This document shows positions 23,838 through 34,666 of a stretch of DNA of 64,000 bases, one piece after another. The notes below the pieces were generated by a model that was not told the origin of the DNA, ran no database searches, and was given only the letters and a program-made list of their open reading frames with translations. Location: contig CAKOGP040001836.1 in NCBI GenBank assembly GCA_933822405.4, forward strand, positions 62,001 through 126,000. The letters run 5' to 3'. Source of the DNA: Cylindrotheca closterium (taxonomy: Eukaryota > Bacillariophyta > Bacillariophyceae > Bacillariales > Bacillariaceae). Every line of letters begins with the position of its first letter. Positions within the stretch are counted from its first letter, which is position 1. The position numbers and the translations under genes were made by a program.

Positions 23838-24420
23838 ATGAACAGTGCACACGCTGCAAGACAACAGCTTGACCGCATCTTCGCTTTTGATGCGGCATTT
23901 TCACTCATCTTTGGGGCCCTAGCAATTCTTGCACCTCATGGGATCCTAACGGCCTTGGCTGGAGGGTTCTACAACCATTCAGTACATGAAACATTGCGGT
24001 GAGTTCCCTGGTGATCAGCATGCTTTCTCCTTTTGGTCGAAGTTTTCTCACAACAACTTGATTGAATATTGTTAAAATCATACCTTGCAATCATCGCTAC
24101 CATCATCTTCCACATATCTACTATTTATTTACAGTCTGTATGGATGCTTGAGGCTGGCCTGTGGTTGGATTTTATGGCATGCCCGTGCTGTGGATGATGG
24201 TCGGTTTCGAAAACACATTTGTGAAGCGCTTTTCGTTTGTTATGTCTTGCAAACCTTGGCAATATTAAGAGCGCAATTCACCGATCGGCATTCCCTCATT
24301 AATTGGGTTGCCATCCTTGTTATGGGTGTACTCGGAGCAGCGTATGCATCCTTTCGATTTGGCAAGGGAGGAAATCTCATCAAAGTATACGAGTTGCCGA
24401 CTGGAGCAAATATTATATGA
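23838..24420 (+). CDS. Small multi-pass membrane protein of unknown function
   Basis: Two exons (23838-23998, 24135-24420) across a 136-nt intron encode 148 residues. The ATG at 23838 is used because the longer open frame starts at a TTG. Four hydrophobic segments are visible: AAFSLIFGALAILAPHGILTALAG, YGCLRLACGWILWHA, ALFVCYVLQTLAIL and NWVAILVMGVLGAAYASF. Charged loops lie between them. The even spacing suggests a four-helix integral membrane protein. I do not recognise the family. Splicing makes the hydrophobic pattern continuous, which supports the model. Confidence 0.72.
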
Positions 24421-25038
24421 CGAACATGTATTTAGTGGATATTTCGAAATGAAGATTCAGGTCGGCTTTTGTTTGTTTCGATGATTGCAACGTACACTTT
24501 TGTTGCTTGGCACACTAAAATTACGGTCCAAAGAGGAATCAATTCACTTTCTTGGTTGCTATCATGATATTTCCCTCTGTTTTGAGCAAGACGAATTAGA
24601 ATTGATTATATACAAACCGGTTGTATATAACATACCGGTACCACAACCCTGTAAACTACTATCTAGGCTTGATTTGATTGACAGATTGATACTTCTGCTC
24701 GCTCATGCAACGAAGCTTGCAATCTCATAAAATCAGTAGCACTACTGTAGCAGCCTACCACTGCATCAATAATAGAGTAAAGTATAATCATAAAAATATT
24801 ACTCCTCACGATGAATTATAATGACAATATTGATAGTGATAATAATATTATGGTAACATTATAGTATTGGTATTAGAAGTTAGAAATAGCAGGACATGGA
24901 CAAACGCAATCCATTCAGTGTAAAAACAAAATGCACAAGATCCCATTGTCCTTTCGTGTTTTAATGCCTGGTGGAAAATAAAATTGGTCACGATGCATCA
25001 TATGTGATGATCCTATTGATTCATGGTGGATGGATGGA
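24421..25038. other. AT-rich convergent intergenic region
   Basis: This is the space between two 3' ends. Bases about 24755-24890 are strongly AT-rich with simple ataata motifs. A TACCGGTA palindrome lies at 24633. No gene is seen. Confidence 0.5.
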
Positions 25039-27761
25039 TTACATCATGTACAATACCCCATCGTCCTTGTGTAATCTTCCATCGCTGACCAAAGAATCAA
25101 TGAGTTCTTCCAAGTCTTCCCTATCCTCCAAATCTGTGCACAAATCTTCCATTTTGATCTCCCCATCGTGCATTTGGATTTCGGCAAACACTCGACTTCT
25201 CAATTCTTCTTGATTGACAGTACTGGCACTAGTACTAGTACTCGTAGTAGTAGCAGTCTTTTGCTTTTTGGAAGCTGGTGGGTCCAAGTCTGCTTCTTCC
25301 ACTTCTGAGGAATCCGAGACAGCCACTGGTGTGGTGGAAGCAGCGTCATCGTCTTCGGATACTCCTTCATGTTTGGGACTGTTGAGACCATGTACAGCTT
25401 CTCCGTGTTCGTGATACAGGGCAAAACTGAGAAGGTCCATGGCCACTTTGCAATCGGGTTCGGCCTCTACCTTGTCGGATAGCCGGGCCTTGGCGTGAGC
25501 ACTGGCCAATCGAATGACGGTTTCCAAAGTACGTGCCGTGACGGGCAAAGTTCGTTCGTCTTGACGACACCTCATTTCGGCGTACCGATTGGCGATGAAT
25601 TCTCTGGCACCGTCTGTAAGTTCGAGGGAACGACTGGAAGGTCGGCTCTTGGCAAAGTGCAGGTATTTCCGCAAAAAGTCGTGTTGCAAAATGTCATTCT
25701 TGGAAGTAGAATAGTTCGGATCCAATTCGTCATCCTCCTCATCATCTTCAGTCGCATGTCGATTGCGTTGCCACACCGAATGCACTTTGGTACTTTTACC
25801 CCCAATGTTGTCTTCTTCATCATCCGAATCATCGTCGTCGTAGTCCGAATCGTGTCCCGCCGCACCATGTTCCGGGCGATAACGATGGCCAAGTATGACA
25901 TGGTTGGATATTTTTCGATCCGTTTCGGGATCCATTTGATCGAGCACCACAAAGAGCAAATCAAACCGACTCAGCAAGGAATCCGGCAAACCAATGTTTG
26001 CTTGCATGCGTTGAGTTCGGTCGTATTGTCCATAGACAGGGTTGGCAGCCGCCAAGACAGAACACCGAGCATTGAGACTGGCATGAATTCCGGCCTTGGC
26101 AATGGTGACAGTCTGTTGTTCCATGGCTTCGTGAATGGCCACTCGATCATTCTCTCCCATTTTGTCAAATTCGTCCACGCAGACCAATCCACGATCGGCC
26201 AAGACCATGGCACCGGCCTCGAGACGGCGTTCATTGGTATCCGGGTCCGAAGTGACGGCAGCCGTAAGACCAACACCGGAAGATCCCTTACCAGTGGTGG
26301 AAACTGCCAGTGGGGCAATCATCATGGCCGATCGCAAGAGTTGCGATTTGGCCGTGGATGGATCACCCACCATGAGAATGTTAATGTCACCACGCAAATG
26401 CGTTCCATTTTTCAGATTCTTTTCACATCCACTGAGCAATTGAAGGGCGAGTGCCTTTTTGATGACTTCGTGTCCATGAATACTAGGTGAAATGGAGCGT
26501 CCCAGTATATCTAGAATATCCTCGCGCTTGCCCAATTCCTTGATGCGGCGAACATCTTCTGGAGAAAAGGTGAGCTGAGAAGAGTCTCGGCCAAGGATTT
26601 GGACATTATTGACCAAGACCACAGTCTTGAAGACTCCTTGATGAGACTTGCGTCCAGTGGCACCTCCCGGAGCCAAAGCTCGGTAGACCCCCACCACTTG
26701 CACTCGGTCTCCAGGCTTGATCTTATCGACCAAATCGTGATCTAGGACAAGTTCTATAGAGCGTGGCAGTTGTCCCATAGGTGCCTTTTCGGGCATTTCT
26801 TGAAGGGTAATGGTTTGATGATCCTTGAATTCGGAAAGACCAAATTCCGTTTCCAGAAGGTTTCCATCCTTGTCTTTGGTGGGGTAGACAGAAGGCGTAA
26901 TGTTGATTAAGCGATCGGGTTGTTCGCGGCCATTGTTGTCCACGGCGTGTAGTCCGAGGTGCGGATCCGTGGAGTCCACGTAGGAACGTTCCGAATGCTG
27001 TTTGGTAGCAGGGCAGTAGTGGACCGACTTGACGACCTTGGGTTTAATGGCAGAAACCTTGGTAGCCACCCCTTCGACTGCAACAAGCTGACGCAGCATG
27101 GCCGAGTTGAGTCCTCGCGGTGAGAGTGGCTTTGCTCCGATAGGCCCGGAAAGAGCCACCTTGATTTGGATCCCATTCTTGTCATAACCGGGTCTTGATT
27201 CTTGTGCAATCTCGTGACAGGCAGCTTCCAGAGCACGCATGTGACGAAGAGGGTCATGTCTCAGTCGTTTTGACAGTTGTTCAAATGATCGTAGTTCCGA
27301 CATGCTAATGTTGACTCTTGGACATCCCCATCCTTCCACTTTGAGATTCCTGCTGCGATGGGCGTAATCATCAATGGCAGTGCTGATGCGATCGACGTGA
27401 CCGTAACGCTGTGAGTGTAAAGGTGATGTGTTTGTGTTGTTGTTGTTGTTGTGCGATCAAACAAGACAGTGCGGAGAATGATAATGATGATTGAGGAAAA
27501 GGAAGGGAAAGAAAACGCCAATGACAATGATGACAAGAAGGAAAGAAAAAGACAAGTGGTGAGCATGACAGTGTTGATGGTTATGATGATGATGGTTATG
27601 ATGGCATGGACGACAATGATCATGATGGTCGTATGCCCGTAGATGGCAGAGTATTCAAAAACAAAGATAGCATCAACCAACAAAAATGATAATCCATCGC
27701 TCACCTCTTGCCGCAGAAATGAATCATATTCCCCCTTCAATTCAAGTAAGGTATCCGCCAT
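25039..27761 (-). CDS. MCM3: DNA replication licensing factor MCM3
   Basis: Exon 1 (27761-27705) encodes 19 residues. Exon 2 (27408-25039) encodes the rest, giving 808 residues. The 296-nt intron is unusually long for this window. The AAA+ core contains the MCM Walker A variant GDPSTAKSQLLR, sensor region TTGKGSSGVGLTAAV, Walker B VCVDEFDKM and arginine-finger SRFDLLFVVLDQ. HASLNARCSVLAAANPVYG and NIGLPDSLLSRFD are typical of the MCM3 subtype. An acidic insert (SDYDDDDSDDEEDN) lies before the C-terminal winged-helix region. MCM3 is one of six subunits of the MCM2-7 helicase loaded at origins in G1 and active in S phase. Confidence 0.97.
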
Positions 27762-28450
27762 CTTGATTGACTGTGTTTATTATTTCCCTTTGTTGTGTTT
27801 GGTGCGAGTGTGCGTGTGTGTGTGTGCGTGTGCGTGTTGCTGTTGCAATTCCCTACAGTACAACAATGTTCACAAACAATTGAATTCAATTTCAAAAAAT
27901 ACCAGTGTACTATTTTGAATCGAATATCTCTTTCTTTTTATATAAAAGCAGCAAAACTGATAACGACAAAGCTGATAATGAACACTGAGAATGTTGCTGT
28001 TGATAGTTTCAGACTCCGAAATGCTTTGCTCAAGGAAAGATGTGATGCTACAGGTATGGGTGCTTGATGTCGATGCAACGAGCGCAACGGCGGTCCGAAC
28101 CCGAGGCGGTTGCGCTGGAAGGAATTCATCCCGCGGCAAATCGATTTGAAAATCGCGAGCGTTATCACCCCCTGGAAAGGGTGCTCCGTTTTGTAGGTAC
28201 CTAGCCCTAGTGTCGTCGCAAGTCGTCCCTGGACCAATGCTCAACTCAGTACGCGGTCTACTTGTCAGTACGTTGATTTTTTTTGGGCGCGGAGGGAGCC
28301 AGCGTACTGGTTTAGCCTCAAAGCAGAACGAACACACGAAAGATGCAACCGGGCGGGAAGGTACATGTACCATGTACAACAAACTTTGCTTCTCTCTCTC
28401 CCCACCTCAATCAATCGACTGCACTTGATTCATTCATTCTACAGTCCTCG
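27762..28450. other. Divergent promoter region, MCM3 / AP endonuclease
   Basis: A TG/CG microsatellite (gtgtgcgtgtgtgtgtgtgc) lies at about 27806-27836. A TATA-like tatataaaag is near 27939. A 170-codon antisense frame (27870-28382) has no family features and is rejected as a gene. Confidence 0.5.
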
Positions 28451-29932
28451 ATGGCCACTAGCGACCCTACTCTCACCAAACGACCCAAAACCGACAATGA
28501 TTCTGTTGCTGTTGCTGCTGTGACAACAGTAGTATCATCACCATCATCATCATTACCATCATTACCATCATCATTACCATCACAAAAAGCCACTCCCAGC
28601 ATCACGACGACGACGACGACGACGACAAGTCCCCGTTCCATTGTCACTTGGAATTGCAATGGGTTCGTCACGAGATGCAAATACAATGTTCCCGAATTAC
28701 ACTTGTTACAAAATAAGACCAACCAGCCAGACATGATTTGTCTGCAAGAGGCTCGATTGAAAGCAAAATCTTCCACCTGTCGGGGGGAACCCATGGCGTC
28801 AGAACTCAATGGTCCCGTCGAAAATGTTTTGAACACTGTGTTTAACGAGTACATTCCCTATTGGTCCTTGGCGGATTCGCGGTATGCGGGAACCTTGACC
28901 CTCTTGCACCACAAGTTTCAAACTAGTGTTCAAGTGGCGTATTCCTTGGATTCGGCCATGGATCTCTTGCTGAAGCATTATGAGTTGACACGAGACCAGG
29001 TGGTTGGAGTAAAGGCTAGCATTTCTTCATCCCAAACAAAGGATAATAATAGTGCAGGTGCTACACCGAAGAAACAGCAACAACAACAAAAATCCATTTC
29101 GTCCTTTTTCAAGGCCACGGCTCCTTCCTCCTCCACAAAACGACCATCGTCCTCCAACAAACGGCCTCGAACTACTTCAAGAAAACAGCAGCAACAACAA
29201 CAACATCAGGAAGAAGGACGATTTCAATTCTTTTTATTTCCAGACAAGGATATTGTTCAAACCTACGTTCCCAATCATGGCATGAAGATGGAAAAGTGGG
29301 AAAAGAGAAAACAATGGGATTTGGAGGTTTTGGAATTTGTCCAACAGCGCCAACTGATACTGGACCATGTCGCCAAGACAACCGACAACGACAACAACAA
29401 CAATCATCATCATCATCATCATCATCGTACATTGCTCTGGTGTGGCGATTTGAATGTGGCGCACACGTACATGGACGGGACCGATTGGAAGAAAACACAG
29501 AATGGTGGTGAATTTTATGAATGGTGGACGGACGAATCCAAATGCATCATCAAGAATAAGAAGAATGTTGATTACTATGATGATGATACAAAGTCGAAAG
29601 ATCCACAATATGTCGGCATGCCCAGTTTTACTCCGGCGGAACGAACACGGTTCTCTCGTTTTCTACAAATAGGCAAGTTGGTGGATGTTTGGCGGCAATT
29701 GCATCCACATCCTTGCGAAAATTGGAATGCTCCGCATTGGACTTGGAGGGGACACCCGGGGCCGAAGAGTCCTTATGCGAATCGAGGCCAGCGATTGGAT
29801 TACTTTTTGTTATCCGAATCAGATACAGAACGAGTCGAATCTTGTCGTATCATGGGAACGGGAAACCACAAGGGATTGTTTTGTGGGTCAGATCATTGTG
29901 TATCTTTGCTTGTGCTCAAGGAGAATGAATGA
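28451..29932 (+). CDS. ExoIII-family AP endonuclease with internal PIP box
   Basis: The frame encodes 493 residues from the ATG at 28451; an upstream in-frame ATG at 28343 would add 36. Exonuclease III/AP endonuclease motifs are WNCNGF, ICLQEARL (metal-binding Glu), TYVPNHG (catalytic Tyr), GDLNVAH (Asp/Asn), MPSFTPAERTRFSRFL, RLDYFLLS and GSDHCVSLL (catalytic Asp-His). The enzyme cuts DNA 5' of abasic sites in base excision repair. A low-complexity insert of about 70 residues between VVGVKAS and FQFFLFPD carries QKSISSFF near residue 212, a PCNA-interacting peptide (QxxIxxFF), followed by a basic KRPRTTSRK patch that may be an NLS. A seven-histidine run and polyglutamine runs come from triplet repeats. 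APE2 enzymes carry PIP boxes at the C-terminus, so the internal placement is unusual. Confidence 0.92.
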   Translation: MATSDPTLTKRPKTDNDSVAVAAVTTVVSSPSSSLPSLPSSLPSQKATPSITTTTTTTTSPRSIVTWNCNGFVTRCKYNVPELHLLQNKTNQPDMICLQEARLKAKSSTCRGEPMASELNGPVENVLNTVFNEYIPYWSLADSRYAGTLTLLHHKFQTSVQVAYSLDSAMDLLLKHYELTRDQVVGVKASISSSQTKDNNSAGATPKKQQQQQKSISSFFKATAPSSSTKRPSSSNKRPRTTSRKQQQQQQHQEEGRFQFFLFPDKDIVQTYVPNHGMKMEKWEKRKQWDLEVLEFVQQRQLILDHVAKTTDNDNNNNHHHHHHHRTLLWCGDLNVAHTYMDGTDWKKTQNGGEFYEWWTDESKCIIKNKKNVDYYDDDTKSKDPQYVGMPSFTPAERTRFSRFLQIGKLVDVWRQLHPHPCENWNAPHWTWRGHPGPKSPYANRGQRLDYFLLSESDTERVESCRIMGTGNHKGLFCGSDHCVSLLVLKENE

Positions 29933-30229
29933 ATGAATGATTGGTTGGAGGTCGAGAAACTTCTACCTCCAGCGCTCCAACAGCACTATCATAACACAAA
30001 TAGAAGACGCCTCCTTGACTCAGATTCACAAACAACTTTCCATCTATCCGTTCATAGACACAATCGACCAGCGAAATCGAGTCGCACGCATTTTATATTT
30101 TAATAACAATAGCAAAGGCGTCTGTGTGTGATTCTATAGCTTCGTGATGATAGCAAAGGCGTCCTGTGTGATTTCGTAGCTTCCTAATGGGTTGAGGTAC
30201 CATGAGCAAAAGTATGACCAAAAGAAAGA
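29933..30229. other. Intergenic with short imperfect tandem repeat
   Basis: Two imperfect copies of agcaaaggcgtc...tgtgtgatt...tagcttc lie at about 30111-30143 and 30149-30183. No gene is seen. Confidence 0.5.
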
Positions 30230-30311
30230 CGACACTGATAGGACTCGAACCTACGCGGGATAAACCCAAGTGATTTCTAATCACTCGCCTTAACCACTCG
30301 GCCACAGTGTC
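30230..30311 (-). tRNA. tRNA-Ser(AGA), copy A
   Basis: An 82-nt class II tRNA. The acceptor stem pairs gacactg at the 5' end with cagtgtc at the 3' end, with discriminator G. The A-box is tggccgagtgg. The anticodon arm gtgat-tTAGAAa-atcac gives anticodon AGA. A long variable arm (tgggtttatccc) and the B-box ggttcgagtcc follow. T-rich sequence lies downstream. It is identical to copies B and C. Confidence 0.97.
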
Positions 30312-31410
30312 ATACACTCCAATGTATATTTACATTATCTAAATAATGAAAGTATGATATCCTAGATCGGTATTCGCACACATCACAGAATTTGAATTAC
30401 ATAGAAATGTTTCGGGGGGAATGATGCCGACCACTGGCACGTCCATGGTCGATATGCGTGAAAGGAAGGAAGGTGGATTCTAAGAGTGGTGGATTTAGGA
30501 CAGGAGACTGGGCTTGAAAGTGGTGAGAGAGGAACGAAATCCTTCATCAACGAGTGAAACTACGTCCAAAGCTTTGTGTGGTTGCTGTGGAGACTGTACT
30601 GTACTGAAGAGGCCATGGTTTCCTTATGGGATTCGTCTTTGTAACGATGGCAATTGGACTCAAAACTGGAGCCCCTTTGCATTCATCTCATCTAACGAAG
30701 TACCAGCACGATCTAGTAGTTTTGCGCAAGGGTTTGATGTTGCAGGTCCTGTATCGTCATCCAATATTTATCTCCCTCGTGTATAAAGGAGTAAATGACC
30801 ATTGTTTTTATGCCGAGATTGGTTGTTCAAGAGGCTCGAATTTGAATTTTGCCAGCAATAAGCGGCATTAATTGGCGGATGGATGTAAGGTTGGAGAGAT
30901 ATGGACGATACAAGGAGCTGGATTAGTGAATGTGAGTATGCCCATATGGCGCGCTCGGGTGCGAAGGCTTGTCTGGCTTCCAAGTTGACTATCATTGTGG
31001 AAATCGCGGGTGTGTGATGTTGTGATAGTGTCGGTGTCCACTTTGAGCCTTTGTGGAGGGAGGGGTCCTTGGATTCTGGATGAACTATTAGGCTGATGGC
31101 GTAACAACGAGAAACTTGCAATGCACTGGGCCCTGATGGCACTGTTTTTTAAACGATTGTTTCCCTATATTCTAGCATCGTTTTCAATCTCCGGTTTTTC
31201 CTGAACATACCGAGCACTCTTGGATATTGATAGAGATGGCTTCGAATTGAAAGTACCCACCAGTATGCGCAATCCGAATGATACTATGATTCACTACCAT
31301 CAGGAAGACATTCCACCTATTTTATTATGTTTTCGTAGCGCCAAGTCTCCTTCTAGTAAAAGCCAATCATCAACAGGAGAGACCACGGGTAATTTCCTTC
31401 AAAGCACCCT
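30312..31410. other. Intergenic, no supported gene
   Basis: Short overlapping frames on both strands (for example 30514-30786 and 30768-31142) have no recognisable domain, start context or splice continuity. I see nothing further in it. Confidence 0.45.
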
Positions 31411-32705
31411 TCATCCAGGATGCATTATAATCCAACATTGAAATTGCAGCATGACCAACTGGTAGCCGATTAGAATTATTTTTGCCAACACCGCTGGGAT
31501 TACCACATTTGCCCCACACGTCGTTCGACGGCCCTCGCGATCGATAACTGCTCGCTTCGTCTCCGATAGGTGGGCAGTGTTCACCTTCTGCTTCTTCCAA
31601 AGGGCAAGTTCCAACACCGAAGTCACTTGGATCATTCCATAAAATTCAGATCTTTGGATGATGCTTTCGAGAACATTTTGTCTGCTTGTGACATCACCGT
31701 CCCATTCCGCAGATTCGATCCGCCCGGTCAAATCCATCCTCAAAATTTCAACGCCCCACATACCCAATCTTGCCAAGAGCGTCTTTTCTAGGATCATCTT
31801 GATTAGTTCTGCAGACTTAGGCAAACGATTTCGCAATAGATAGTCTATCATGGTGTTGCTGTGATTGTCTTTGCGGGACAAAACATCCAATGGGTGGGTA
31901 GTGGTCCAATAGAGCCTGTAAAATGTCCGTTCGCAGGTTTCTCGAAGTGGCGACGATATGAAAGGGTGCCATCCCAATGATGTCCGTCAACCCAACACTA
32001 TCAGCAGTATTGATTCGATACAAAGATCTTCGATGGCTGTGGTGGATGCAAGATAGCATGCTTGATGGGATGGTAGCTCATCGTATCGATCGGGCATAAT
32101 GTTACACCAATCGCAATTTTCGGACATTGTCAGAAGCCTCCAGCATCAAACAAAGTCGTTGAGGACACTAGACGAGGACTCATCCAAGACATCAACCCGA
32201 CGGTATGGCTGAATGTTAATCAGCCACACACAGCCACAAAAGATTTCGGCAGCAAAGTTTACATTTGTAATGTTCGGAATCTCAACGCCCAAAAGGTTTC
32301 TACAATCCGGAAATGCACCAGAACCGATGGTATTTTTGGAAGCTGGGATAGAAACAGTGGACAATGTCTCACACCCGATTATTGCTCTCTCCCCAAGATT
32401 GAAGATTCTTCAATCACTCGTAATCCTTCTGGGAATTTCACATCTCTCTGGAACCGACAGCCAACAAAGTCCCTGAACCCGATTTTTCTTCAATGTCGAA
32501 GGCATCGAGACGAGTTTCAAATTAGAACAGTTCTGGAAAGACCATTTGGAATCTTTTGAACTCCACCTGCAAAGTCCACTTCCTCAAGGTCATTCCTATC
32601 CTCCAAATTAAGCTTGTCAATTACATCGCCACTGGCTTGGACAGTAATATGACTTGTGCCTTTGGGTACAAGCAAGCGGCCGATCGTATTGTCCATGGTA
32701 GTCAT
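31411..32705 (-). pseudogene. Decayed BspA-type leucine-rich-repeat (LRR_5) gene
   Basis: Minus-strand fragments in different frames line up in order. LRR_5 units come first (LEEVDFAGGVQKIPNGL, then QNCSNLKLVSMPSTLK, then IGCETLSTVSIPAS...IGSGAFPDCRNLLGVEIPN). These are followed by an ankyrin-like segment (DIIGMAPFHIVATS, near 31980) and the family C-terminus (TSVLELALWKKQK, CGANVVIPAVL). Each join needs a frameshift, and a stop follows several pieces. At least three frame changes exist between 32560 and 31900, so the gene is not expressible as one protein. Intact relatives are abundant in diatoms and probably act in ligand binding or signalling. The remnant lies between inverted tRNA-Ser copies A and B. 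Confidence 0.8.
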
Positions 32706-32791
32706 CTCACTGCCTGTTGGAGAAACGCAAAGATTCCATTTGGTTCAAAACTAGTTACATTGTAAATTACAATTTTGGCAGGCGGACAGAA

Positions 32792-32873
32792 GACACTGTG
32801 GCCGAGTGGTTAAGGCGAGTGATTAGAAATCACTTGGGTTTATCCCGCGTAGGTTCGAGTCCTATCAGTGTCG
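32792..32873 (+). tRNA. tRNA-Ser(AGA), copy B
   Basis: Identical over all 82 nt to copies A and C, with the same acceptor stem, AGA anticodon, long variable arm and B-box. It is followed by tatcttctttttctt, a likely polymerase III terminator. It lies 138 bp upstream of the NAD kinase start. Confidence 0.97.
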
Positions 32874-33011
32874 TATCTTCTTTTTCTTCGCGTCATGATG
32901 CCAGAAACGTTCTTTTTTGGCCAATGAAGGAGATGAAAGCACATGAACATTCAAAATCTATTGTTAGCATCTATTTTTGAATAAAGGAGATAATAAATAC
33001 CTCTCCTTTCT

Positions 33012-34666
33012 ATGACGCAGAAAACTGGGTGTCCGCGCAGCAAGAAAGCGTTACTCCTTAATGCTCTGGTATCTTTCCTCTGTTATGTTCAAGGCACATC
33101 CTTTCAATTGCCACATTCAAGGTCGGGTTTTCGTGATAAGGTTCAAGCGGCTAATTCTGACGCATCCTCCTTTCTAGAATCATCGATGAATAAACAGCAG
33201 AATTCATCAACTTTAGAATCAGCTCAAGGTGAAGATGTAGAACTCATCAGAACAGAATCTATGGCTACCTCCAAGTTAGGTCGCTCGCCGGAGAGAAGGA
33301 TGGAGCTCATGTTTTGTGATGGTGATATATGCAAAGATGCAGTTCGGCAACGAGTCATTGGCAAGCACAATCAGATCGTCCTAAGTGGACCAGCGACAGG
33401 ACAGGTTGCTTACACATGGAGTCAAGATTCAACAACAAACAATGCGAATGGTGAAAGGTCGAATGTCACACGTTCCAGTGTATTGCTTCTGGTTCGTCCC
33501 AATGATGAAAATCTTATTAAGAAAGTCGCAGAAGTGGTTCCAAATCTTACACACGCTGGTGTCAAAGTATTGTTGGTCCCTGACTTGGCTGCGAAGCTCA
33601 AGTTTTATTATGGTGTCGATGATGAACGGATAGGCTTGTTTGAGGCGTCGATGGAATTTGAATCGCGCAGCAGTAAAACCCGACATGTGAACGACAGCGA
33701 AGATGAATGGATTGAAGACGTGCTGATAGAACCATTTCCTGATTTAGTTTGTACTCTTGGTGGCGATGGACTCCTCATGCATGCTTCGATGCTGTTTCAA
33801 GGACCAGTCCCTCCCATCATATCCATTGCTGGGGGTTCTTTGGGTTTCTTGACTCCTTTCAAAGTAGAAAATATGGAAGATGCAATTTGCATTGCATTGG
33901 GCATGGGTAATATCGAGGAAACACCCGACACAGACAAGAGATCAACACATGATATTCCTGTTTTCCCTCCAAACATGGAGTCTTATCCTTTTGATAATCC
34001 GCTCTCGCAAGCTAGCCATCCGAAGTTTTCGTTTGGAATGGATGAATACATCTGTATGACGATTCGAATGCGGCTAGACTGCCGCATAGTGAGTCCCGAG
34101 GGCGTAGTTCGGAGTCGTTTCAATGTTCTAAACGAGGTAGTGATTGATCGCGGTAGCAGTCCCTACTTGGCAGCACTCGAGTGCTTTTGCGACGACATCC
34201 ATCTTACGACAGTCCAAGCGGATGGTGTCATTTTTGCAACGTGAGTACAGCAGCTGCGATCAAAAGTGCAGTAAAATATCCTAGCGCATTGTTTCTAACC
34301 ATTCGTTAATACAGCCCAACAGGATCAACCGCGTATTCTATGGCTGCTGGAGGGTCAGTTGTTCACCCTGCTGTACCCAGTATCCTTGTCACCCCAATCT
34401 GCCCCCATGTCTTAAGTTTTCGGTCTATGGTATTTCCTGACCATGTCGTATTAAGATGCTACGTTCCTGATGATGCTAGGGCCACGGCATCTGTGGCGTT
34501 TGATGGCAAACATCGAAGAGAGCTTCAACGAGGAGACAGTGTTCAGATCCAAATGAGCAATTATCCTGTTCCAACGCTAAACCGTGGGGATCATTCATCC
34601 GATTGGCTTGAAGGTCTCAAACGAAGTTTCAACTTCAACACTAGGCCACGTCAACGTCCGCTTTGA
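33012..34666 (+). CDS. NAD kinase, probably organelle-targeted
   Basis: Exons 33012-34240 and 34315-34666 (74-nt intron) encode 526 residues. The catalytic GGDG motif is in VCTLGGDGLLMHAS. The splice joins ADGVIFAT|PTGSTAYSMAAGG, the second hallmark of ATP-NAD kinases, and PGSLGF-like GGSLGFLTPF is also present. The enzyme phosphorylates NAD to NADP. The N-terminus has a basic start, a hydrophobic core (ALLLNALVSFLCYV) and GTSF|QLP, resembling the diatom plastid bipartite signal with a phenylalanine at the cleavage site, followed by an Arg/Ser-rich stretch. This suggests plastid import, which is inference. Its last 270 bp are duplicated in inverted orientation at 41.0-41.3 kb. Confidence 0.93.

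Noticed and set aside
25495..26490. 331-codon frame on the plus strand
   Set aside because: It is antisense to the AAA+ core of MCM3 and has no family features; a shadow frame.
27870..28382. 170-codon minus-strand frame
   Set aside because: Lies in the MCM3/AP endonuclease promoter region; no domain and overlaps a TATA-like and repeat-rich stretch.
30093..30317. Frames reading DTVAEWLRRVIRNHLGLSRVG here and at 32717-32980
   Set aside because: They are translations of the tRNA-Ser genes, not proteins.
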